Assembly (NCBI RefSeq): GCF_026344035.1
Contig: NZ_JAPKND010000003.1
Location: 310,001 to 374,000, forward strand
DNA length: 64,000 nucleotides
From: Alcaligenes endophyticus
GTDB taxonomy: Bacteria > Pseudomonadota > Gammaproteobacteria > Burkholderiales > Burkholderiaceae_B
Direction: 5' to 3'
Position 1 is the first letter of the stretch, and each line of letters opens with the position of its first letter. The position numbers and the translations under genes were made by a program. Below, in pieces: positions 7,745 to 16,140 of the stretch. The notes beneath the pieces are model-generated. The model saw nothing but the letters and a program-made list of their open reading frames with translations. It searched no databases and was not told the DNA's origin.

Positions 7745-9076
7745 CTAGCCGTGGTTATCGTCCTGGGGAACGGATTGGCCTGCGAGGCGCAGCGTACGTT
7801 CTAATAGCAACTCATAGATGGGGCGCCCCCCGCATGAGGAAGCGACCACACTGGCGGTCATGGCACATAAAAAACTGGGCACCGCCAAGCTGTAGGCACC
7901 TGTTAGCTCTACAATTAACACCACGCCCACCATAGGGGCGCGTATGGTGCTGGAAAACAACCCAGCCATACCTGCCACTGCTAGCGCGACTAAAAGGTCG
8001 GGCGACAAGGGCAAGAAAAGCATCAGCAGTTTGCCAAAAAACACACTAAATACGACCGCAATAGCTAAAATGGGTGCAAAAATACCTGCTGGAGTACCGG
8101 CGGCATAACTGGCTACCGTCATGACCAAACGCACGATCGCCAACAAGCCTAATAGCCCCAAAGACAAAGGGTGATGCACCAAGCGCTCAACCAGCGACTC
8201 CCCTCCCCCCGTGGCATCAGGTAGCCAAAGCACCATAGGGCCTATGCATAAGCCCAACAGTAACGGCCACAAATAGGCAGAGTATCGGACGCTGATCTGT
8301 TGGGCATAATCTAAGCTAGTTAGCACAAGGCGGTTAAAAAACACCCCCATCACGCCCAGCACGACACCTAACAGCACAAAGATAGGAAAAACGACTAATT
8401 CGGGGGCGGTGGCGGACATGGCCATGAATGGGGTTGGCCCCAACAAGGCCACCGTCGTGAGCACACTGGCCCCACTGGCTAAGATGACCGCATAATAGGT
8501 GCGCATGCTATACGGAAAAACACCGCGAGCCTCCTCGATGACAAATAACACCGAAGCTACGGGGGCATTGAAGGCGGCGGTTAACCCCGCCGCTGCTCCT
8601 GCCCCTAATAAAGCACGGGCCTCTGATACCGCCATCGTGACGCGCTGAGACAAGGCTTGGGCTATTGAGGCGCCCATGTGTATGGTGGGCCCTTCACGCC
8701 CGCCCACCAAACCAGAACCTAGTGACAATAAACCACCGAAAAATTTGACGGGTAATACGCGCTGCCAACGCACCTGACGTAAGCCTGCCATGGCCCCCTC
8801 AACCTCTTGCACGCCCGAGCCACTAGCTTCAGGAGCAAACTTACGCACCAAGAGGACAGCTAGGCACATCATGGATGCACACAAGAACGCCAAAAAAACG
8901 GCTGCAGCCACACCTTCTACACCTAAATAGCTGGGCACTTGGGGCAAATGCATTTGCATAAAACCCACGACGCGATGAAAAACCGTGCCCACTAAAGCCG
9001 TAGCAAAGCCGATCAATAAAGCAATGCCATAAAAGGCCATATCTTTCGTAACAGTTTCAGAGCGTGGTGGCGTCAT
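7745..9076 (-). CDS. ClC-family chloride/proton antiporter
   Basis: A 443-residue polytopic inner-membrane protein of the ClC family with the three anion-pathway motifs: GSGVQE (86-91; the usual GSGIPE varied), GREGP (126-130) and GTPAGIFAP. Glu128 in GREGP is the external gating glutamate, and Glu182 in VIEEARG matches the internal proton glutamate (E203 of E. coli ClcA). The pore tyrosine is kept in RPIYELLL near the C-terminus. Having both glutamates argues for a Cl-/H+ exchanger rather than a channel. There are no CBS domains. It is transcribed alone; the lysine permease upstream on the same strand is 87 bases away. Confidence 0.92.
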   Translation of the reverse strand: MTPPRSETVTKDMAFYGIALLIGFATALVGTVFHRVVGFMQMHLPQVPSYLGVEGVAAAVFLAFLCASMMCLAVLLVRKFAPEASGSGVQEVEGAMAGLRQVRWQRVLPVKFFGGLLSLGSGLVGGREGPTIHMGASIAQALSQRVTMAVSEARALLGAGAAAGLTAAFNAPVASVLFVIEEARGVFPYSMRTYYAVILASGASVLTTVALLGPTPFMAMSATAPELVVFPIFVLLGVVLGVMGVFFNRLVLTSLDYAQQISVRYSAYLWPLLLGLCIGPMVLWLPDATGGGESLVERLVHHPLSLGLLGLLAIVRLVMTVASYAAGTPAGIFAPILAIAVVFSVFFGKLLMLFLPLSPDLLVALAVAGMAGLFSSTIRAPMVGVVLIVELTGAYSLAVPSFLCAMTASVVASSCGGRPIYELLLERTLRLAGQSVPQDDNHG

Positions 9077-9102
9077 AGCAAAAAAGGAAAATCAAGTGAA
9101 GG

Positions 9103-9135
9103 TTCACCTTAGCACGAACACATCGTTAGGGTGAA
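9103..9135 (-). terminator. Possible terminator hairpin after lysP
   Basis: TTCACCTTAGC (9103-9113) can pair with GTTAGGGTGAA (9125-9135) with wobbles. Only a weak T tract follows on the minus strand, so termination is uncertain. Confidence 0.35.
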
Positions 9136-9163
9136 AATATCCAAGACGCCACCCGACAAGACA

Positions 9164-10642
9164 TTATTGGCTTGACTGCCGCTGATCTAATTCAGGGAAA
9201 CGCATGTCTTGATACGCTACAATCCCGCCCCCCTTAACAAGCCGATACGCCAGCCAAATCAACAAAAATAGCGGCAAGCCAATATAAGTGGCTAAAGCGC
9301 CGGCCCAATCAATTCGGTCGGTTAAAAACGCTTGATAGTTTTGCCCCAGAGTGATGAGTAAACACAGGCCAAACGCAAAGACAGGGCCAAACGGAAAAAA
9401 CTTCGACAAGTAAGGTAAACGATCTACGCTACGCCCTTGCGCCACATAGCCTCGACGGAAGCGGTAATGGCTTAAGGCAATCCCTAACCAAGCAATAAAC
9501 CCTGTCATTCCCGAAGTGTTTAACAACCAAATATAAACAGCCGTAGGGCTAAACACAGCGCTAATAAAACATAGCGCCGCCACAACGGTGGTAGCTAGCA
9601 GCGCATAACGCGGAACACCATTTTCAGATAAACGGCCAAAAATGCGTGGGGCTTTCCCTTCCCGCGCAAGATTAAATAACATTCGTGTGGAGGCGTACAT
9701 GCCCGAGTTTCCCGCCGACAACACTGAGGTCAATACCACCGCATTCATAATGGCCGCAGCAGACAACAGACCCGCTTTTTCAAACACCAAGGTAAACGGG
9801 CTGACGCTAATATCATCTAAATCATTGCGTAGTAGTTGTGGATCGTTATAGGGAATCAATAATCCAATAATGAGAATCGCAAAGATATAGAACAAAAGAA
9901 TACGCCAAAAAATGCGACGCACGGCTTTAGGGATACTGCGTGCTGGATCTTTAGACTCACCCGCTGCAATACCAATGAGCTCGGTTCCCTGGAAAGAAAA
10001 TCCCACTATCATGGCCACCCCAATTAGGCTAGCAAACCCCCCAGGGAAAGGAGCATCGTCCACTGTCCAGTTTTGCAAGCCTGGCGACTCGTGCCCCTGC
10101 AAAATCCCAAATACCATCATCAAACCGATGGCTATAAATACAAGTACGGTTACTACTTTAATAGAAGCAAACCAATACTCAGCCTCGCCAAAGCCTTTGA
10201 CAGAGATCATGTTTAATAAAAACATGAGTAGCAAGAAAATCGCACTCCAGACAATGCCTGGTACCTCGGGGAACCAATAGCTCATGACCAATTGCGCAGC
10301 GACTAGGTCTACCGCAATCGTCACTGCCCAGTTGTACCAATAATTCCAACCTATGGCGAAGCCAAAACCTTCGTCCACATAACGCGCGCCGTAGGTCGCA
10401 AAAGAACCGGATACGGGCATCGCGGCGGCCAACTCGCCCAAGCTGGTCATGAGAAAGTACACCATGACGCCAATAAGCATATACGCTAATAAAGCACCGC
10501 CCGGCCCGGCCTCGGCAATCGTCGCACCGGAGGCCACGAACAGCCCTGTGCCTATAGAGCCACCTATGGCAATCATGGATAGATGGCGCGGTTTAAGTTC
10601 GCGACGTAATTCTTGCGAGGAGTCTGGAGTACTAGTAGGCAT
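9164..10642 (-). CDS. lysP: Lysine-specific permease (APC family)
   Basis: A 492-residue, 12-helix inner-membrane amino acid:H+ symporter. By recollection it follows E. coli LysP almost motif for motif: RRELKPRHLSMIAIGGSIG at the N-terminus, TSLGELAAAMPVSGSFATYG, GWNYWYNWAVTIAVDLVAA, GFSFQGTELIGIAAGES, SAGNSGMYASTRML and ISHYRFRRGY-like text near helix 10. The ATG at 10642 is preferred to a TTG 54 bases upstream because conserved sequence begins soon after it. No lysine riboswitch is recognisable in the leader. Neighbours (ClC antiporter, channel protein) are on the same strand but separated by gaps. Confidence 0.92.
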   Translation of the reverse strand: MPTSTPDSSQELRRELKPRHLSMIAIGGSIGTGLFVASGATIAEAGPGGALLAYMLIGVMVYFLMTSLGELAAAMPVSGSFATYGARYVDEGFGFAIGWNYWYNWAVTIAVDLVAAQLVMSYWFPEVPGIVWSAIFLLLMFLLNMISVKGFGEAEYWFASIKVVTVLVFIAIGLMMVFGILQGHESPGLQNWTVDDAPFPGGFASLIGVAMIVGFSFQGTELIGIAAGESKDPARSIPKAVRRIFWRILLFYIFAILIIGLLIPYNDPQLLRNDLDDISVSPFTLVFEKAGLLSAAAIMNAVVLTSVLSAGNSGMYASTRMLFNLAREGKAPRIFGRLSENGVPRYALLATTVVAALCFISAVFSPTAVYIWLLNTSGMTGFIAWLGIALSHYRFRRGYVAQGRSVDRLPYLSKFFPFGPVFAFGLCLLITLGQNYQAFLTDRIDWAGALATYIGLPLFLLIWLAYRLVKGGGIVAYQDMRFPELDQRQSSQ

Positions 10643-10759
10643 AAAGATCAGGTATAGGGCATGTTGCCCGAGGTCTATGTACAGAGAAAACAGCAATCAT
10701 AGCAATGGCGCGCCCAAAAAGAATAGCGCTAAGCCGCTTGATACATTTTTGCTCAGGAA

Positions 10760-10780
10760 GGCGTGGTAATACCACACGCC
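10760..10780 (-). terminator. Hairpin downstream of the channel gene
   Basis: GGCGTG (10760-10765) pairs with CACGCC (10775-10780). No clear T run follows on the minus strand. It sits just past the channel gene stop and may act as a factor-dependent terminator or 3' stabiliser. Confidence 0.3.
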
Positions 10781-10804
10781 CTCAGCCCTGCCTATCTCTT
10801 TGTG

Positions 10805-11515
10805 TTAATCGAGGCGGGCGCGATGATTAAAGCGCTGTACCACCGAGCTGATATAAGCAGTAAAAATTGGTAAGGTGGTCATCCCTATACAGGCCAAAAT
10901 GGTGGCAGAAGCCTTACCCATAGGGGTCACAGCAATAATATTAGAGCCCACCGTCGTGACGGTCATGGCTGCCCACCACAGGACATCGTAATACGTTTTT
11001 ACCTGATGATTCACACCGACCTCAAAGATGTAAAAGATCAGAGTTTGAAAATAAATTAAGGCACAAAACAAAACAATGTAAGAAAAGAACAAACTATTGA
11101 TGCGATTATGCGTTAGCATACCGGCCAAAATCACTAAGGCCACCCCACCACGTACAACAGGCAAGAAGCGCAGCAAATAAGCCGCTTCTGGTGATACATC
11201 AATCGCAAAATGACCAATAATGAACAGATAAGGCACCGAGAGCACAACCAGCACCAGATAACGCCAAAAAAACCGCCGTTTACTCTCTGAGCGTAGCAGT
11301 AGAACAATAAATTCCACTAAAAAATAGGCGCAGATCCAAAACTGTATCGCTAGGTATACGGAGGAGCTCATGTGGCGTCCGTACTGGAACGACTCTAAGG
11401 AAATACAGACAATGAGCACGATGGAAAAGACAATGGCCAAGACATTAAGTACTTTTTCAAGTAAATTTTGCCCATTGGCTTGCGATTCGGGACTTGCTGT
11501 GGCGATATCACTCAT
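10805..11515 (-). CDS. Six-helix cation channel protein with atypical filter
   Basis: A 236-residue membrane protein laid out like a voltage-gated-type potassium channel subunit: about five hydrophobic helices, a re-entrant pore loop and a final helix. The pore loop reads WWAAMTVTTVGSNIIAVTPMG. This matches the potassium-channel signature TTVGYGD-x-xPxT-x-x-G except that the GYGD part is GSNI, so potassium selectivity may be altered. The helix before the pore (LLRFLPVVRGG) has few arginines for a voltage sensor. I chose the ATG at 11515; a GTG at 11527 is also possible and neither has a strong ribosome-binding site. No cytoplasmic RCK domain. Family assignment is good, ion specificity unknown. 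Confidence 0.75.
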   Translation of the reverse strand: MSDIATASPESQANGQNLLEKVLNVLAIVFSIVLIVCISLESFQYGRHMSSSVYLAIQFWICAYFLVEFIVLLLRSESKRRFFWRYLVLVVLSVPYLFIIGHFAIDVSPEAAYLLRFLPVVRGGVALVILAGMLTHNRINSLFFSYIVLFCALIYFQTLIFYIFEVGVNHQVKTYYDVLWWAAMTVTTVGSNIIAVTPMGKASATILACIGMTTLPIFTAYISSVVQRFNHRARLD

Positions 11516-11527
11516 TACCGGAAACAC

Positions 11528-11856
11528 TCTTTAAAAATACTACTACCCTTTCGTGTGGCAGCCGTAACGAGTATACCTTGGGCAACCATCCGCTAGAGCA
11601 GGCAATTATGCATCGCGTGCCCCACGCCCCAAAGCTCATCTGTATGAAAAGCCATTTCACTACTCGGGAAAGTCCCTAGTCGGTTTGTCCTAAAATGATT
11701 TCCTAGGGTCTGAAAATGATCTCCTGAATTTTCAAATCTACCGATAAAATTCACCTTCCACGACAGCAAAGTTGCTACCTCTTGAGCTCATCCAGATCAC
11801 TCAACGCGCATGCACACCGTGTCGTTCAGCGTCGTTACTATGTCAGGAGACGTAAA
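11528..11856. other. Intergenic region upstream of the Liv operon
   Basis: 329 bases between two divergent units. I see no gene. It contains the 21-bp-spaced direct repeats listed separately, and an AGGAGA ribosome-binding site just before the ATG at 11857. Open frames through it lack ribosome-binding sites and family features. Confidence 0.6.
11692..11725. promoter_or_regulatory. Two direct repeats at 21-bp spacing upstream of livK
   Basis: AAAATGATTTCCT (11692-11704) and AAAATGATCTCCT (11713-11725) differ at one of 13 positions and start 21 bases apart. AraC-family activators commonly bind such tandem half-sites. They lie about 130 bases before the Liv receptor start. The AraC-type gene at 19625 is the nearest candidate regulator. 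Confidence 0.55.
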
Positions 11857-13104
11857 ATGAAATTACAACCAAGTTTGCTCAGCGCCTTACTCACAGGCCT
11901 AGTATTTGTTACTCCCGTTACCCTAGCAGCACCGGTTAAGGTGGCTATATTAGAAACCCTGTCTGGTCCGCAAGCATCCACGGGGTTAACTTACCGTGCA
12001 GCAACGCGTTATGCCATTGACAAGATCAATGAGCAGGGCGGCTGGCATGGCGAACCTTTAGAACTCGTTGAGTACGACAATCAAGGCGGCCCTGCGGGCG
12101 CTGCTGACAAACTCAGAGCCGCCATTGCAGATGGCGTACAAATCGTGGTTCAAGGAGCCTCCTCGGCCATTGGCGGACAAATTACCGAAGACGTGCGCAA
12201 ACACAATTTGCGCAATCCAGGTAAAGAGCTGATTTACCTAAACGTCGGTGCCGAAGCATTAGACCTCATTGGCGACAAATGTAATTTCTATCACTTCCGT
12301 GTTGCTGGCAACGCCCCCATACGCGTACAAGCCATGGTAGCGGGAATGAAAGAAGCCGATGCCCTAGGCACCAAAGTCTATGCCATCAACCAGAACTACT
12401 CCTGGGGCCAAGACATGGAACAGGCCATTGTTGATAATGCAGCCAACGGTGGTTATGAGGTCGTTGAAAAAACCTTGCACGATGTAGGTAAAATTCAGGA
12501 CTTTTCTCCTTATGTCAGCAAAATTGCCTCCAGCCAAGCACAAACAGTGATGACCGGCAACTGGGGCAACGACCTGCTGCTATTGATGAAAGCCACCCGC
12601 GCAGCGGGCTTACAAACGCGCTTTGGGACCACATATCTGGATCAGCCCGGCAATATCGCTAACGCCGGCGATTTAGCACTCGGTCACTTTGTCGTACAGG
12701 CTTTTAACCCAGAAGCAGCGGGTGACGCGGGTACAGAGTTCATCAAAGACTACGAAGCCAAAACAGGCCATGCGCCAACATTCATCGAACCCCAAACTGT
12801 GTTTGGCCTAATGATGGTGGCCGATGCGATGAAGCGCGTACAACCTGACGAGAACGGTAAGCTCAATGTGCCCGCACTGGCTTTCGAGCTAGAAAACACC
12901 ACCATTGAGACACCTATGGGTACAACAAGCATGCGTGCAGAGGATCATCAAGCCTTGATGCCTATGGTCGTATCTATGGCCTCGAAAGATGCTGCTTTCA
13001 AAGCTGATGGCACCGACATCGGTTTCAAACCCGTCAAAGTTTTGTCTGCTGTAGAGGCTGCCACGCCCCCCACTGGCACCTGCAAGATGAAACGCCCTAG
13101 CTAA
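11857..13104 (+). CDS. Liv-type ABC transporter periplasmic binding protein
   Basis: A 415-residue receptor of the branched-chain amino acid/amide type. The signal peptide spans about 1-25 (ending VTLAAP), then comes the type I periplasmic fold starting VKVAILETLSGPQASTG, with the nucleotide-like loop VVQGASSAIGGQ and the NQNYSWGQDM hinge region. The ATG at 11857 is preferred to an upstream GTG/ATG because CAGGAGA lies just before it and the signal peptide begins there. It heads an operon with two permeases, two ATPases and a beta-keto acid cleavage enzyme, so the ligand is probably a precursor of that enzyme's substrate rather than Leu/Ile/Val. A hairpin separates it from the permease genes. 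Confidence 0.9.
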   Translation: MKLQPSLLSALLTGLVFVTPVTLAAPVKVAILETLSGPQASTGLTYRAATRYAIDKINEQGGWHGEPLELVEYDNQGGPAGAADKLRAAIADGVQIVVQGASSAIGGQITEDVRKHNLRNPGKELIYLNVGAEALDLIGDKCNFYHFRVAGNAPIRVQAMVAGMKEADALGTKVYAINQNYSWGQDMEQAIVDNAANGGYEVVEKTLHDVGKIQDFSPYVSKIASSQAQTVMTGNWGNDLLLLMKATRAAGLQTRFGTTYLDQPGNIANAGDLALGHFVVQAFNPEAAGDAGTEFIKDYEAKTGHAPTFIEPQTVFGLMMVADAMKRVQPDENGKLNVPALAFELENTTIETPMGTTSMRAEDHQALMPMVVSMASKDAAFKADGTDIGFKPVKVLSAVEAATPPTGTCKMKRPS

Positions 13105-13127
13105 GCCTTAGCGTTTTATTCAAGCAC

Positions 13128-13152
13128 GCCCCTGAGCGACTGGTTCGGGGGC
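13128..13152 (+). terminator. Intercistronic hairpin after the receptor gene
   Basis: GCCCCTGA (13128-13135) pairs with TCGGGGGC (13145-13152) with one wobble and no T run. Placed between receptor and permease genes, it likely stabilises the receptor mRNA or attenuates read-through, giving more receptor than permease. Confidence 0.5.
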
Positions 13153-13180
13153 CAGCAGCCAATTCATTTAGGAAATACAA

Positions 13181-14122
13181 ATGGATCATCTTGTCATATC
13201 CCTGTTGAATGGCGTCATCTATGGACTGCTCCTATTCATGGTGTCAGCCGGGCTGACCCTGATATTTGGCATGATGGGCATATTAAACTTTGCCCATGCC
13301 TCGTTTTACATGCTGGGCGCTTACTTTGCTTATACCCTGCAAGACTCCTTAGGTTACTGGGGCGCTATCCTGCTTGCTCCTATCTTAGTCGGGCTCATCG
13401 GCGTACTGGTTGAGCGCTATATATTGCGCCGCGTACATCATCACGGGCACGCACACGAACTGCTGATTACTTTTGGTCTGTCTTTTATCATCGCCGAAAT
13501 AATCAAACTCTTTTTTGGTAACTACCCCGTTAACTACCGCATTCCCGAAGCTTTGGACTTCTCTGCCTTTACCTTAGGTGGGTTGAGCTACCCTAGCTAC
13601 CGCGTGTGGATGGGTGCTATTGCCATCCTTATGTTCATTGCGATCTATCAACTGTTGACTCGCACGCGCGTCGGCATCGTCGTTCGCTCAGCCATGTATC
13701 GCCCGCAGATGGCGCAAGCCTTAGGCCACAACGTTCCTCTGGTATTCATGGGCGTTTTTGGTGTTGGCGCTGGTCTAGCTGGACTTGCTGGCGCCGTTGC
13801 CGGTGCGTTCTACACCACGAACCCCAATATGGCCTTAGAACTAGGTGCTATGGTGTTTGTCGTGGTGGTCGTGGGCGGCCTAGGCTCGCTAGGAGGTGCC
13901 ATGTTGGCCTCCCTACTGATCGGCATAGTGAGCTCGGTAGCAGTGGTCATCGACGCCTCACTGGCCGACTTATTTGCCTTGTTTGGAGCCCGCGAAGTGG
14001 CAGAAAGCTTAGGCGGCATCTTCGTGCTTAAAGTCTCTAGCTTGGCCGGTACCCTGCCCTTTGCACTGATGCTCCTGATTTTGCTGATTCGCCCCAGTGG
14101 ACTGATGGGTAGTAAAGGATAA
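13181..14122 (+). CDS. Liv-type ABC permease, LivH subunit
   Basis: A 313-residue inner-membrane permease with about eight hydrophobic helices. LivH marks are LINGVIYGLLLFMVSAGLTLIFG-like text at the start (here LLNGVIYGLL), the MGILNFAHASFYMLGAY motif, and the C-terminal EAA-like VVVVGGLGSLGGAMLASLLIG. It would pair with the LivM-type subunit whose gene starts three bases after its stop. The start ATG at 13181 follows a GGAAATACAA leader. Substrate follows the operon: probably a small acid or amino-acid derivative feeding the cleavage enzyme at 16882. Confidence 0.92.
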   Translation: MDHLVISLLNGVIYGLLLFMVSAGLTLIFGMMGILNFAHASFYMLGAYFAYTLQDSLGYWGAILLAPILVGLIGVLVERYILRRVHHHGHAHELLITFGLSFIIAEIIKLFFGNYPVNYRIPEALDFSAFTLGGLSYPSYRVWMGAIAILMFIAIYQLLTRTRVGIVVRSAMYRPQMAQALGHNVPLVFMGVFGVGAGLAGLAGAVAGAFYTTNPNMALELGAMVFVVVVVGGLGSLGGAMLASLLIGIVSSVAVVIDASLADLFALFGAREVAESLGGIFVLKVSSLAGTLPFALMLLILLIRPSGLMGSKG

Positions 14123-14125
14123 GAA

Positions 14126-15388
14126 ATGAGAATTCCCGTTTTAGTCAGTCTAGTCTTACTGGCCGCACTCGCTGCTGCGCCATGGCTGCTATCAGCCACC
14201 TTGATAAACGCCGCCATCAGCATGCTGATCGCCGCTCTCTTTGCTACCGCCTACAACCTGTTGTGCGGTCAAGCTGGGATGCTCTCTTTTGGTCATGCGG
14301 CCTATTTTGGTATCGGTGCCTTTGCCACCATCCATGCCATGAACGCTATTGCCGGAGCTGGTCTATTACCGACTCCCCTCATGCCCTTGGCGGGCGCAGT
14401 AGGCGGCTTATTAATGGGCCTGCTAGCAGGTTGGTTCGCCACCCAGCGCAGCGGAGCCTATTTCGCCATGATTACCTTGGCCATTGCCGAGCTTATACAC
14501 TCCCTATCGCCCCACTTACGCGATACCTTTGGGGGAGAAGCGGGCTTATCCAGCATGCGTATGCCTGCATGGGGCTTTGACTTTGGCAGTCAGATCGAAG
14601 TCTATTACCTGACCTTGGCGTGGGTAGCAGCGTGCATTTTTTTACTATTCCTATTCACACGCACACCATTAGGACGTCTCACACTGGGACTACGTGAAAA
14701 CAGCCATCGCCTACGCTTTTTAGGCTACAACGTTCACTATATTGGGGTACTCGTCTTTGCGATCTCCGGGATGTTTTCGGGCGTCGCAGGCGGCTTGCAG
14801 GTCATCAATAACGAAGCAGCTAACTATGTCGTCTTTGACCCCGCCATTTCTGCAGCGGTGGTGTTGAACACCTATATTGGTGGCGTGCATGCTTTCTTAG
14901 GCCCAGCCTTAGGCGCTGCACTGATGACATTCTTTGGTTATGCCGTCTCCGACATGACGCAATCTTGGTTGCTCTACCAAGGCTTACTCTTTGTCTTGGT
15001 CATGATGTTCATGCCCACCGGTTTAAGCGGTTTAGTCATTCATAGCGTGCGCTACACCCAGCAACATGGCGCAGTGGCTTTCAGCAAATTGCTCGTTGTC
15101 TACGCCATCGCTGTCGCCTCGCTAAGCGCCGGCATCGTCCTATTAACTGAATTGACTGGCCGTGTGTTTTCTCAAGATTATAAGTTCTTGGCCCAAGCGG
15201 CAGGCCCAGCGGGCGCTCCACCCATTCAACTCTTCCAACATGAATGGCATCCCAGCGCCTGGAGCACATGGTTAATTCCAGCCGCGGCCATTGTGTTGGG
15301 TATCGTGTTGTGGCGTTGTGCCCAAGGCATCAGTGCCCGTCAAGCTGACCGTACACAAATGCTTCAAGAATCAAGGAGCGCGTCATGA
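14126..15388 (+). CDS. Liv-type ABC permease, LivM subunit with long C-terminus
   Basis: A 420-residue permease. The first 310 residues are a standard LivM: NLLCGQAGMLSFGHAAYFGIGAF, the FAISGMFSGVAGGLQ region and the loop NTYIGGVHAFLGPALGAAL that contacts the ATPases. After the usual end (FMPTGLSGLVI) come about 100 extra residues with two more hydrophobic helices and a hydrophilic stretch between them (about 350-375), which is longer than typical LivM proteins of about 300-330 residues. The stop overlaps the LivG start in ATGA, showing tight coupling. The role of the extension is unknown; it could be lineage-specific. Confidence 0.9.
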   Translation: MRIPVLVSLVLLAALAAAPWLLSATLINAAISMLIAALFATAYNLLCGQAGMLSFGHAAYFGIGAFATIHAMNAIAGAGLLPTPLMPLAGAVGGLLMGLLAGWFATQRSGAYFAMITLAIAELIHSLSPHLRDTFGGEAGLSSMRMPAWGFDFGSQIEVYYLTLAWVAACIFLLFLFTRTPLGRLTLGLRENSHRLRFLGYNVHYIGVLVFAISGMFSGVAGGLQVINNEAANYVVFDPAISAAVVLNTYIGGVHAFLGPALGAALMTFFGYAVSDMTQSWLLYQGLLFVLVMMFMPTGLSGLVIHSVRYTQQHGAVAFSKLLVVYAIAVASLSAGIVLLTELTGRVFSQDYKFLAQAAGPAGAPPIQLFQHEWHPSAWSTWLIPAAAIVLGIVLWRCAQGISARQADRTQMLQESRSAS

Positions 15389-16140
15389 GCCAAGCCATTC
15401 TGAGCCTCAAGGATCTGCGTAAATCATTTGGCCCGACTGAGATTATCCGTGGCGTCACCCTAGATATCGCCGCGCAAGAAAGGCACGCCATCATTGGCCC
15501 GAACGGCGCGGGGAAGTCCACGCTGTTTCACTTGATTTCCGGCAACATCCCCGCCACATCCGGTGATGTACAGCTTAACCAGCAATCGATTTTAGGTAAA
15601 ACCCCCCAAGCTATTAACCGCCTAGGCCTAGCTCGTTCTTTTCAGATTACGAATATTTTCCCCCGCCTCACGGTATTTGAAAATATTCGTCTAGCGGTCA
15701 TGCGTAGCTACGGCTTGCAGTTCTGCTTCTGGCGTTTTGCGGACAAGCAGAAAAAAGTTACGCTGCAAAGCGAACAATTGCTCGAGCTCGTCCGCTTATC
15801 CGAACGTGCTAGCACTATCGCAGGTGAAATGTCTTACTCCGAGCAGCGTTCCCTGGAAATTGCCATGACGCTCGCCTCCGACCCTAAGATTATTCTTTTA
15901 GACGAGCCTATGGCGGGTATGTCCAAAGAAGAAACCGAATACACGATGGGGCTGATCAAAGAGGTCACCATAGGCCGCGCTTTACTTATCGTCGAACATG
16001 ACATGGAAGTGGTTTTTTCCTTAAGCGATCGAGTCAGCGTGTTGGTATATGGTCAACTTATTGCCACGGGCACCCCCGCTGAAATTCGTGCCAATGCGGC
16101 AGTAAAAGAAGCCTACCTGGGCGAAGAGGTACAAGCATGA
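15385..16140 (+). CDS. Liv-type ABC ATPase, LivG subunit
   Basis: A 251-residue cytoplasmic ATPase. Walker A is GPNGAGKST (38-46), the Q-loop region is SFQITNIFPRLT, the signature is MSYSEQRSLEIAM (a LivG-type variant of LSGGQ), Walker B is IILLDEPMAGM, and the switch histidine is in IVEHDMEVVF. The C-terminal tail EAYLGEEV is characteristic of LivG. Its first codon overlaps the livM stop and its stop overlaps the livF start (ATGA in both), so all are translated in series. It should form a heterodimer with the LivF subunit, whose Walker A is unusual. Confidence 0.93.
   Translation: MSQAILSLKDLRKSFGPTEIIRGVTLDIAAQERHAIIGPNGAGKSTLFHLISGNIPATSGDVQLNQQSILGKTPQAINRLGLARSFQITNIFPRLTVFENIRLAVMRSYGLQFCFWRFADKQKKVTLQSEQLLELVRLSERASTIAGEMSYSEQRSLEIAMTLASDPKIILLDEPMAGMSKEETEYTMGLIKEVTIGRALLIVEHDMEVVFSLSDRVSVLVYGQLIATGTPAEIRANAAVKEAYLGEEVQA

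Noticed and set aside
10643-10804. Lysine riboswitch before lysP
   Set aside because: The leader is too short and shows none of the conserved multi-helix pattern.
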